DNA of 64,000 nucleotides from positions 45,807 through 109,806 of the forward strand of contig NZ_FOAR01000019.1 of the NCBI RefSeq assembly GCF_900109755.1, in the 5' to 3' direction. Positions 44,485-53,600 of this stretch are shown here, piece by piece (the first letter of the stretch is position 1; each line of letters opens with the position of its first letter). The translations under genes were made by a program, and so were the position numbers. The notes under the pieces were generated by a model. The model saw only the letters and a program-made list of their open reading frames with translations, was not told where the DNA came from and did no database searches. Source of the DNA: Pseudomonas agarici. Its GTDB lineage: Bacteria > Pseudomonadota > Gammaproteobacteria > Pseudomonadales > Pseudomonadaceae.

Positions 44485-45855
44485 ATGCAGCTTTCTTCGC
44501 TCACTGCGGTTTCCCCTGTTGACGGCCGCTACGCCGGCAAAACCCAGGCCCTGCGCCCTATTTTCAGCGAATACGGTCTGATCCGTGCTCGCGTCCTGGT
44601 GGAAGTGCGCTGGCTTCAGCGCCTGGCCGCTCACCCTGCGATCACTGAAGTGCCGGCGTTTTCCGCGCAAGCCAATGCCGTATTGAATACCCTGGCCGAA
44701 AACTTCTCCCTGGAGCACGCCGAACGCGTCAAAGAGATCGAGCGCACCACCAACCACGACGTCAAGGCCATCGAATACCTGCTCAAGGAACAGGCCGCCA
44801 AACTGCCTGAACTCGCCGCCGTCAGTGAGTTCATCCACTTTGCCTGCACCAGCGAGGACATCAACAACCTGTCCCACGCTCTGATGCTGCGCGAAGGCCG
44901 TGACGATGTGCTGCTGCCGCTGATGCGCCAGATAGCCGAGGCCATCCGCGAGCTGGCCCAGCGCTTCGCCGCCGTGCCGATGCTGTCGCGCACCCACGGC
45001 CAGCCAGCATCGCCAACCACTCTGGGCAAGGAGCTGGCGAACGTCGTCTACCGCCTGGAGCGCCAAATCGCCCAAGTCGCCGCCGTGCCGCTGCTGGGCA
45101 AGATCAACGGAGCCGTGGGCAACTACAACGCCCACCTGTCGGCCTATCCGCAGGTCGACTGGGAAGCCAACGCCCGCGCCTTCATCGAAGACGAACTGGG
45201 CCTGGGCTTCAACCCCTACACAACGCAGATCGAGCCGCACGACTATATCGCCGAGCTATTCGATGCAATCGCGCGCTTCAACACCATCCTGATCGACTTC
45301 GACCGCGATATCTGGGGCTACATCTCCCTGGGTTACTTCAAGCAGCGCACCATTGCCGGCGAAATCGGCTCCTCGACCATGCCGCACAAAGTCAACCCAA
45401 TCGACTTCGAAAACTCCGAAGGCAACCTGGGTATCGCCAACGCACTGTTCCAGCACCTGGCCAGCAAGCTGCCGATCTCCCGCTGGCAACGCGACCTGAC
45501 CGACTCTACCGTACTGCGCAACCTCGGCGTCGGCTTCGCCCACAGTGTCATCGCCTACGAAGCCAGCCTCAAGGGCATCGGCAAGCTGGAGCTCAATCAG
45601 CAGAAAATTGCCGCCGACCTGGATGCTTGCTGGGAAGTCCTGGCCGAGCCGATCCAGACCGTGATGCGTCGCTACAACATCGAAAACCCCTACGAAAAAC
45701 TGAAAGAGTTGACTCGCGGTAAGGGTATCAGCCCGCAAGCGCTGCAGACTTTCATCGACGGACTCGACATGCCTGCCGACGCCAAGGCCGAGCTGAAACA
45801 GTTGACCCCGGCCAACTACATCGGTAACGCCGTGAGCCAAGCCCAGCGTATCTGA
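44485..45855 (+). CDS. purB: Adenylosuccinate lyase
   Basis: A 456-residue fumarase/aspartase-superfamily enzyme of purine synthesis. The signature GSSTMPHKVNPIDFENSEGN is present, with the catalytic-loop serine. Start ATG at 44485 gives MQLSSLTAVSPVDGRY, the family N-terminus. A terminator follows. Confidence 0.96.
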   Translation: MQLSSLTAVSPVDGRYAGKTQALRPIFSEYGLIRARVLVEVRWLQRLAAHPAITEVPAFSAQANAVLNTLAENFSLEHAERVKEIERTTNHDVKAIEYLLKEQAAKLPELAAVSEFIHFACTSEDINNLSHALMLREGRDDVLLPLMRQIAEAIRELAQRFAAVPMLSRTHGQPASPTTLGKELANVVYRLERQIAQVAAVPLLGKINGAVGNYNAHLSAYPQVDWEANARAFIEDELGLGFNPYTTQIEPHDYIAELFDAIARFNTILIDFDRDIWGYISLGYFKQRTIAGEIGSSTMPHKVNPIDFENSEGNLGIANALFQHLASKLPISRWQRDLTDSTVLRNLGVGFAHSVIAYEASLKGIGKLELNQQKIAADLDACWEVLAEPIQTVMRRYNIENPYEKLKELTRGKGISPQALQTFIDGLDMPADAKAELKQLTPANYIGNAVSQAQRI

Positions 45856-45875
45856 TCATACAGCACCCGCTCTGA

Positions 45876-45901
45876 ACGCCCGGCCGAGCCGGGCGTTTTT
45901 A
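45876..45901 (+). terminator. Intrinsic terminator of purB
   Basis: CGCCCGG-CCGAG-CCGGGCG followed by TTTTT, 21 bp after the purB stop. Confidence 0.9.
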
Positions 45902-45939
45902 TTACCGTATGAAAAATGTCTTTTTTCAATAGGTTACAC

Positions 45940-47106
45940 ATGAATCCTGATATTCCTCTGCAACTTTTAGGCGGCATTACTGCTCGCGAATTCCTACGCG
46001 ACTACTGGCAGAAGAAACCGCTACTGATCCGCCAGGCCATTCCTGACTTCGAAAGCCCCATCGACCCCGACGAACTGGCCGGCCTGGCCCTGGAGGAAGA
46101 AGTCGAATCGCGCCTGATCATCGAACACGGCGAGCGCCCCTGGGAACTGCGCCGTGGACCGTTCGCCGAAGACGCCTTCAGCCAGCTACCGGAGCGTGAG
46201 TGGACCCTACTGGTGCAGGCTGTCGACCAGTTCGTTCCGGAAGTCGCCGAACTGCTGGAAAACTTCCGCTTCCTGCCAAGCTGGCGCATCGATGACGTGA
46301 TGATCAGCTTCGCCGCCCCCGGCGGCAGCGTCGGTCCGCACTTCGACAACTACGATGTATTCTTGCTCCAGGGCCATGGCAAGCGCCATTGGAAGATCGG
46401 CCAGATGTGCGACTCCACCAGCCCGCTGCTGGAGCACACTGACCTGCGCATCCTCGCTGACTTTCAGGAAACCGCCGAGTGGACCCTGGAACCCGGCGAT
46501 ATGCTCTACCTGCCGCCGCGCCTGGCCCACTGCGGTGTCGCCGTGGACGACTGCCTGACCTACTCGGTGGGCTTCCGTGCGCCGAGCGCGGCTGAAGTAC
46601 TGACCCATTTCACCGACTTCCTCAGCCAGTTTCTACCGGATGAAGAGCGCTATACTGACGCCGACGCGCAGCCGCTGGCCGATCCGCACCAGATCCAGCA
46701 CGACGCTCTCGACCGCCTCAAGAGCTTGCTGGCCGAACACATGAGCGACGAACGCCTGCTGCTGACCTGGTTCGGCCAGTTCATGACCGAACCTCGCTAT
46801 CCGGAACTGGTAGTAGGCCCGGAACTCGAAGAGGAAGACCTGCTTGCCGGCCTGCAACAAGGCGCGATACTGATTCGCAACCCGAGCGCACGCCTGGCCT
46901 GGTCGGAAGTCGATGACGACCTGCTGCTGTTCGCCAGTGGCCAGAGTCGCTACCTGCCGGGCAAGCTGCGCGAGTTGCTGAAAATGATCTGCGCGGCGGA
47001 CGCTCTGCATCTCGACAACCTCGGCCAATGGCTGGACGATGAAGAAGGACGCGGCCTGCTCTGCGAGCTGGTCAAACAAGGAAGCCTGGGATTTGCCGAT
47101 GAATAG
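45940..47106 (+). CDS. JmjC-type cupin, ribosomal protein uL16 arginine hydroxylase family (RoxA/YcfD)
   Basis: A 388-residue 2-oxoglutarate/Fe(II) oxygenase. The metal-binding HxD is seen in GGSVGPHFDNYDVFLLQ and the distal His in RLAHCGVAVDD. E. coli YcfD hydroxylates Arg81 of ribosomal protein uL16. An upstream ATG at 45916 is less likely; the ATG at 45940 has AGG 6 bases before it. It overlaps the GNAT gene by 8 bp. Confidence 0.88.
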   Translation: MNPDIPLQLLGGITAREFLRDYWQKKPLLIRQAIPDFESPIDPDELAGLALEEEVESRLIIEHGERPWELRRGPFAEDAFSQLPEREWTLLVQAVDQFVPEVAELLENFRFLPSWRIDDVMISFAAPGGSVGPHFDNYDVFLLQGHGKRHWKIGQMCDSTSPLLEHTDLRILADFQETAEWTLEPGDMLYLPPRLAHCGVAVDDCLTYSVGFRAPSAAEVLTHFTDFLSQFLPDEERYTDADAQPLADPHQIQHDALDRLKSLLAEHMSDERLLLTWFGQFMTEPRYPELVVGPELEEEDLLAGLQQGAILIRNPSARLAWSEVDDDLLLFASGQSRYLPGKLRELLKMICAADALHLDNLGQWLDDEEGRGLLCELVKQGSLGFADE

Positions 47107-47524
47107 AATTCATGTACGTGTCGCAGACTGGCAAAAGGATAACGCCGAGATCCGGCGCATTCGTGAGTCGGTGTTCATTGTCGAACAAGCCGTACCGCCG
47201 GAACTGGAGTGGGACGCCGAGGACGCCAGTGCCGTGCACTTCCTGGCGTTCGAGGGCGACTTTCCAATCGGCACTGCCCGCCTGCTGCCAGACGGGCATA
47301 TCGGACGCGTTTCGGTCCTGCGCGACTGGCGCGGACTGAAGGTCGGTGACGCACTGTTGCGGGAAGTCATCGCCGAGGCCGAGAAACGCGGCCTTGAGCA
47401 GCAGATGCTCAGCGCCCAGGTACAGGCCACGGCGTTCTATGAACGGCATGGCTTCAGTATCGTCAGCGAGGAGTTTCTCGAAGCCGGGATTCCCCATGTC
47501 GACATGGTACGCAACTGCGCCTGA
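47099..47524 (+). CDS. GNAT family N-acetyltransferase
   Basis: A 141-residue GNAT protein. The acetyl-CoA pocket is GRVSVLRDWRGLKVGDALLR, followed by LSAQVQATAFYERHGF. The substrate is unknown. It starts inside the end of the cupin gene, so the two are coupled; this pair downstream of purB is common in Pseudomonas. Confidence 0.88.
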   Translation: MNRIHVRVADWQKDNAEIRRIRESVFIVEQAVPPELEWDAEDASAVHFLAFEGDFPIGTARLLPDGHIGRVSVLRDWRGLKVGDALLREVIAEAEKRGLEQQMLSAQVQATAFYERHGFSIVSEEFLEAGIPHVDMVRNCA

Positions 47525-47695
47525 TCTATCGGAGAGCTCTGATCCGGACCCTAGTGGCCTGTGAGATGGCTGATTTTACGCCCCGCCATCACCGATGCCG
47601 GGGCGTTTTCCCTGCCGCGATTCAACTTGACCCATCAATGGCCGAGAAACTGTCAAACTCAAGCCATTGCCAAGTCCACCGCGGAGATAACGGAC

Positions 47696-48457
47696 ATGTC
47701 CCTACGCACCCTACTCACCAGCCTCCTGCTGGCCTGTACTTTCAGCGCCCAGGCCGCCACCGAAATCATCCCCCTGAACTACCGCACCAGCGGCGACCTG
47801 CTGCCCGTCGTCCAGAACTTCCTCGGCCAGAACGGTAAGGCCAGCGCCTACCAGAACCAACTGATCGTCGACGCCGAGCCCAGCAAGATCAATGAGCTGC
47901 GCGACTTCCTCCACCAACTGGACAAGCCCGCCAGACGCTTGCTGATCAGCGTCGACACCAGCGAAAGCAACGACCAGGGCACCCAGGGCTATTCGATCAA
48001 CGGTCAGGGCCAGACCCGCATCATCAGCCGTGGTACCGACAGCCGCGAGGGCGGTATCCAGCAAGTCCAAGCCAGTGAAGGCGCCCCAGCCTTGATCCAA
48101 GTGGGCCAGAGCGTGCCACTGACCACCAGCACCGGCCAGCTCGACGCCTACGGTCGGCCACAGACCCAGACCCAGTATCGCAACGTCACCCAAGGTTTCT
48201 ACGTCACCGCCAGCGTCACCGGAAACATCGTTCACCTGGCCATCAGCACCAATCGTGACCGGATGAGCCAGGAGCGTCAGGATGTAGTGAACGTGCAAAG
48301 TACCGACACAATCATCAGCGGGCCGCTCGGCCAGTGGATGACGCTGGCCGGCGTCAATGGCCAGACTCAGGCTGATCGTCAGGCGCTAACCCGCAATTAC
48401 TCTACCTCCAGCCGTAACGACATGACTTTGCGAGTGAAAGTCGAGATGCTGGACTAA
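47696..48457 (+). CDS. Secretin/short N-domain periplasmic protein
   Basis: A 253-residue exported protein with a signal peptide (ends ACTFSAQA). It has one N-domain-like unit, IIPLNYRTSGDLLPVVQNFL, then IVDAEPSKINELRDFLHQLD and a short secretin-like half (GSVTG-type VTASVTGNIVHLAISTNRD, VNVQSTDTIISGPLGQWMTLAG). It lacks a full-length secretin channel and has no secretion genes nearby, so its role is open. The ATG at 47696 is preceded by GGAGATAACGG. Confidence 0.8.
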   Translation: MSLRTLLTSLLLACTFSAQAATEIIPLNYRTSGDLLPVVQNFLGQNGKASAYQNQLIVDAEPSKINELRDFLHQLDKPARRLLISVDTSESNDQGTQGYSINGQGQTRIISRGTDSREGGIQQVQASEGAPALIQVGQSVPLTTSTGQLDAYGRPQTQTQYRNVTQGFYVTASVTGNIVHLAISTNRDRMSQERQDVVNVQSTDTIISGPLGQWMTLAGVNGQTQADRQALTRNYSTSSRNDMTLRVKVEMLD

Positions 48458-48497
48458 AGCACCGAAAACTGACCGATGAGTCGCATCGGAGCAAATA

Positions 48498-48523
48498 TGT
48501 AGTGCTTTAAAAAAAGCACTACA
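48498..48523 (+). terminator. Hairpin after the secretin-like gene
   Basis: TGTAGTGCTTT-AAAA-AAAGCACTACA gives an 11-bp perfect stem 41 bp past the stop codon. No T-tract follows. The remainder of the gap (48524-48947) shows no supported gene and should contain the aceA promoter. Confidence 0.5.
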
Positions 48524-48947
48524 AAACGTTTGACGGGCTAAAAAACCAAAGGCATGATGGCCTCGCTCCCGCTAATCAAGGGCCCTGGCGAGGGCCTTCG
48601 GATCGCAGCTCTAACCTATCCCCTGAGCCGATTCGGTCTGTACCGCCCATCAGGCGCGTTTGACGAGGTTGCGACTGCAACGAAGTTGTCCCGAGGGACG
48701 GAAGCGTAATAGATACAACGGCAAGACCGGTGAAGCCCGCATGAAGGCCCACAACGCCCCACTGCGCCCGCTGCATCGCCTGCGCCTTGCTCACTTCCTT
48801 GGGTCAATCGTTCAATCGTCGCCTCCCCGCCAAACCGCACCTTTGGTCTGCGAGCAATTGTCTATACACGTTGTGCAGGTGGCGGAGTAAGGAATTCTCC
48901 CCCCCCAAGGACGACTTTTGATAAAAGACGCGACGAGGTTTATCTCC

Positions 48948-50273
48948 ATGGCACTGACACGCGAACAGCAAATTGCGGCCCTTGAAAAAGATTGGGCGGA
49001 AAACCCGCGCTGGAAAGGCGTGACTCGCACTTACTCCGCCGCTGACGTGGTCCGCCTGCGCGGCTCGGTTCAGCCCGAGCACACCTTGGCGCGCATGGGC
49101 GCCGAGAAGCTCTGGAACCTGGTCACCCAAGGCGCCAAGCCGGCCTTTCGCCCGGAGAAAGATTTCGTCAACTGCATGGGCGCCCTGACTGGTGGCCAGG
49201 CCGTACAGCAAGTCAAGGCGGGCATTCAGGCAATCTACCTGTCGGGCTGGCAAGTGGCGGCGGACAACAACTCCGCCGAATCGATGTACCCCGACCAGTC
49301 GCTGTACCCGGTGGATTCCGTGCCGACCGTGGTCAAGCGCATCAACAACTCGTTCCGGCGCGCCGACCAGATCCAATGGAAAGCCGGCAAGAACCCCGGC
49401 GATGACGGTTACATCGATTACTTCGCACCGATCGTAGCCGACGCCGAAGCCGGTTTCGGCGGCGTCCTGAACGCCTACGAGCTGATGAAGAGCATGATCG
49501 AAGCGGGCGCGGCCGGCGTACACTTCGAAGACCAATTGGCTTCCGTGAAGAAGTGCGGCCACATGGGCGGCAAGGTATTGGTGCCGACCCAAGAGGCTGT
49601 CCACAAGCTGACCGCCGCCCGCCTGGCCGCCGATGTCGCCGGTGTACCGACCATCATCCTGGCTCGTACCGACGCCAACGCCGCCGACCTGCTGACCTCG
49701 GACTGCGATCCTTACGACCAGCCATTCGTGACGGGCCAACGCACCCAGGAAGGCTTCTATAAAGTCCGCGCCGGCCTTGACCAGGCCATTGCCCGCGGCC
49801 TGGCCTACGCGCCCTATGCCGATCTGATCTGGTGTGAAACCGCCAAGCCGGACCTGGGCGAAGCCCGCCGCTTCGCCGAGGCCATCAAGAAGGAATACCC
49901 GGACCAGCTACTGTCCTACAACTGCTCACCGTCCTTCAACTGGAAGAAAAATCTGGACGATGCGACCATCGCCAAGTTCCAACGTGAGCTGTCGGCCATG
50001 GGCTACAAGCACCAGTTCATCACCCTCGCGGGCATCCACAACATGTGGCACAGCATGTTCAACCTGGCACACGACTATGCCCGCAACGACATGACCGCCT
50101 ACGTCAAGTTGCAAGAGCAGGAGTTCGCCGACGCCGCCAAGGGTTACACCTTTGTCGCGCACCAGCAGGAAGTCGGCACCGGCTACTTCGACGACATGAC
50201 CACTGTGATCCAGGGCGGCTCGTCTTCGGTGACCGCACTGACCGGCTCGACCGAGGAAGAGCAGTTTCACTGA
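48948..50273 (+). CDS. aceA: Isocitrate lyase AceA
   Basis: A 441-residue enzyme of the glyoxylate shunt, splitting isocitrate into succinate and glyoxylate. The active-site signature is SVKKCGHMGGKVLVPTQEAV; other conserved parts are PIVADAEAGFGGVLNAYELM and SYNCSPSFNWKKNLD. The ATG at 48948 starts MALTREQQIAALEKDW. It competes for isocitrate with icd and idh, encoded 7-10 kb to the left. It is monocistronic. Confidence 0.96.
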   Translation: MALTREQQIAALEKDWAENPRWKGVTRTYSAADVVRLRGSVQPEHTLARMGAEKLWNLVTQGAKPAFRPEKDFVNCMGALTGGQAVQQVKAGIQAIYLSGWQVAADNNSAESMYPDQSLYPVDSVPTVVKRINNSFRRADQIQWKAGKNPGDDGYIDYFAPIVADAEAGFGGVLNAYELMKSMIEAGAAGVHFEDQLASVKKCGHMGGKVLVPTQEAVHKLTAARLAADVAGVPTIILARTDANAADLLTSDCDPYDQPFVTGQRTQEGFYKVRAGLDQAIARGLAYAPYADLIWCETAKPDLGEARRFAEAIKKEYPDQLLSYNCSPSFNWKKNLDDATIAKFQRELSAMGYKHQFITLAGIHNMWHSMFNLAHDYARNDMTAYVKLQEQEFADAAKGYTFVAHQQEVGTGYFDDMTTVIQGGSSSVTALTGSTEEEQFH

Positions 50274-50420
50274 TTCGGCTTCAGCGTTCTGAAGAGTCTC
50301 GTTCTGCTCTCCGAGCAACCGTCGGGACCGTCGAGGTCCCGGCAGCCGTGCCACTGAACGTGATCAACGACAAAAAGGCGAGCGTGTGTCTGGATGCTAT
50401 TGCCTGATTGCCCCTCAAGA

Positions 50421-50449
50421 GCGAGGTACGCCGGCTCGGCGCACCTCGC
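50421..50449. other. Imperfect hairpin downstream of aceA
   Basis: GCGAGGT-A-CGCCG and CGGCG-C-ACCTCGC pair with one A/C mismatch around a three-base loop. It may terminate aceA, though no T-tract follows. The rest of the 405-bp gap to the epimerase is A+T-rich from about 50500 and is likely its promoter region; no gene is seen. Confidence 0.45.
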
Positions 50450-50678
50450 ATGCCCCATCCGGCGCTCGCCGAGCACAAGACTGCAGTTAATTGACGCACA
50501 TAAAGTCAATAATCCGCCACAAAAATAAACAACTCGTAAACCTGATCAGAAAATATCATTTTTTTGACGTTTAGCCGATATACGGTCACAACTTTTCCGC
50601 TCCAACCTGTCATAACAGCACAAAAGCCGACGATATATTGGCAATTCGCGTGATTAGGTCAGGGAAAGGAGATAAATC

Positions 50679-53600
50679 ATGATTTTCAACGTACAAGATT
50701 TTGGCGCAAAAGGTGACGGTATCACTGATGACACCGCAGCTATCCAGAATGCAATCGATGCGGCGGCCGCCGCTGGCGGAGGGCAGGTGTACGTGCCCTC
50801 CGGCACTTACATCGTGTCGGCCGGCGAGGAGCCTTCCGATGGCTGCCTGATGCTCAAAAGCAATGTGTACCTGTCCGGCGACGGCATGGGCGAAACCACC
50901 GTCAAGGTCGCCGACGGCTCCGACACCAAGATCACCGGCATTATCCGTTCGGCCTATGGCGAGGAAACCCACGACTTCGGGGTCAGTAACCTGACCATCG
51001 ACGGCAACCGCGACCATACCACCGGCAAGATCGACGGCTGGTTCAACGGTTACATTCCCGGCGAAGAAGGCTACGACTCCAACGTCACCCTCGACAGCGT
51101 CGAGATCAAGGACTGCTCCGGGTACGGCTTCGACCCGCACGAGCAGACCGTCAACATGGTCATCAAGAACAGTGTGTCACACGGCAACGGCCTGGACGGC
51201 TTCGTCGCTGACTTCCTCAGCGCCAGCACCTTCGAAAACAACGTGGCCTACGACAACGATCGCCACGGTTTCAACGTCGTCACCAGCACTCACGACTTCA
51301 CCCTCACCAACAACGTTGCCTACGACAACGGCGGCAACGGCATCGTCGTGCAACGTGGCGGCGAAGATATTCCCTCCCCCAACCACATCACCATCAGCGG
51401 CGGTGCGATGTACGGCAATGGTGCCGAAGGGGTACTGATTAAACTGTCCAGCGAGGTGACTGTCAGCGGCGTCGATATCCATGACAACGGCGGTGCCGGG
51501 GTGCGCATCTATGGCAGCAACAACGTCGATGTCACCGACAACACCCTCAATAACAACTCGCTGGGCGCCGCCGTCGCCGAAATCATCATCCAGTCCTACG
51601 ACGACACGGCGGGGGTGTCCGGCAAGTACTTCAACGGCAGCGACAACACGATCCAGGGCAACCTCATCAGCGGCAGCAACCTGTCGACCTATGGCGTGGC
51701 CGAGCGCAACGAAGACGGCACCGACCGCAACGCCATTATCGGCAACACCATCAGCCACACCAGCCGGGGCGACACCCTGGTCTATGGCGACGGCAGCTAT
51801 GTCAGCGACACGCTACCGATGATCACGGTACAAGGCACCGACGGCAACGACACCCTGCTGGGCAGCGGCGCCAGCGAGATTTTCTATGGCAAGGCCGGCA
51901 ATGACATCATCAATGGCGGTGGCGGTGACGACATCCTCGTCGGTGGCGCGCACATCGATAAGCTCACCGGCGGTGCTGGCGCCGATACATTCCGTTTTGC
52001 CAATCAGTCCGACAGCTACCGCAACGCCACCACCAGCTTCGACGACATCCTCAGCGACTTCGATGTCACCAAGGATAAGATCGATCTCGCCGGCCTTGGC
52101 TTTACCGGCCTGGGCAACGGTCGCGGCGGCACCTTGCAGATCAGTTACAACCCCGACAGCGACCGCACCTACATCAAGGATTACGAGCCCGACGCCAGTG
52201 GCAATCGCTTCGAGTTGATCCTCACGGGTAACGTCGCCGACACCCTCAGTGCCAGCAACTTCATCTTCAACCGGATCCTCACCGGCACTAGCGGCAACGA
52301 CTCGCTGTCAGGCACCGACTCGGCCGACACCCTGCTCGGCCTGGCGGGCGACGACAGCCTCAATGGCGGCGCTGGCGACGACAAGCTCGACGGCGGCGCC
52401 GGCATGGACATTCTCACCGGAGGAGCCGGGGCGGATACCTATGTGTTTTCCAATCGCCTGGATAGCTATCGCAATTACAGTACCGGTGGCGCCATCGTCG
52501 ACGACCTGATCACCGGCTTCGATGTCGGCGCCGACAGGATCGATCTCTCGGCCATGGGTTTTACCGGCCTGGGCGACGGCAAGAACGACACCGTCTACCT
52601 GGTGCTCAATAGTGCCGGGACCAAGACCTACATTAAATCGCTGACTGAAGACGCCCATGGCAACCGCTTCGAGGTGGCGCTGGACGGTAACTACCTCGGC
52701 CAATTGAGCAGCGCCAACTTCCTCTTTGCCAGCCCCTCGACAGTCAATCACGCACCCGTGGTGGCCACCCCGCTGGTGGACCAGGCAGCGACCGAAAACA
52801 CACCGTTCAGCTACGTAGTGCCGGCCACCAGCTTTATTGATCCGGACAACGACAACCTCAGCTACAGCGCCACCCTGCTCGACGGTAGCGCCCTTCCCGA
52901 CTGGCTGCTCTTCGATGCCGCCAGCCGTACCTTCAGCGGCACGCCCAGCGACACGGCGTCCGGCACCTACGCCATTCAGGTCAGCGCGACCGACGGCAGC
53001 CATGCCACGGTCAGCGACACCTTTACCCTTGCCGTGCAAGATGTGCCTGCGTCCCCCATTGTGATCGACGGTACGCCGGGCAACGACACCTTGACCGGCA
53101 CCATGGCCAATGAGCAGTTGTTCGGCGGGGCCGGCGGCGACCTCGTCAATGGCGGCGCAGGCAATGACATCCTGGTCGGCGGCAGCGGCATCGACAAACT
53201 CACCGGCGGCGCGGGCGCCGATGTCTTTCGCTTTACCTCTCAACTCGACAGCTATCGTACCGAGACCACCGGCGCCAGTGACCAGATTCTCGACTTCAGC
53301 GTATCCGACGACAAAATCGATGTCTCGGCACTCGGCTATACCGGTCTGGGCAACGGCCGCGACGGCACTTTGCTGGTCACCTACAGCGCCGCGACCCACC
53401 GCACTTACCTCAAGGACCTCACCGCCGATGCTAACGGCAACCGCTTCGAAGTATCGCTGGCAGGCAATCTGCTCAACAGCCTGAGCGCCAGTCACTTTGT
53501 CTTCGCCGACCAGCACACACCCGGCAATGTGGCACCGGTGGTGAGCATACCGCTACTCGACCAAAATGCCACCGAACGCACGCCATTCACTTATACCGTC

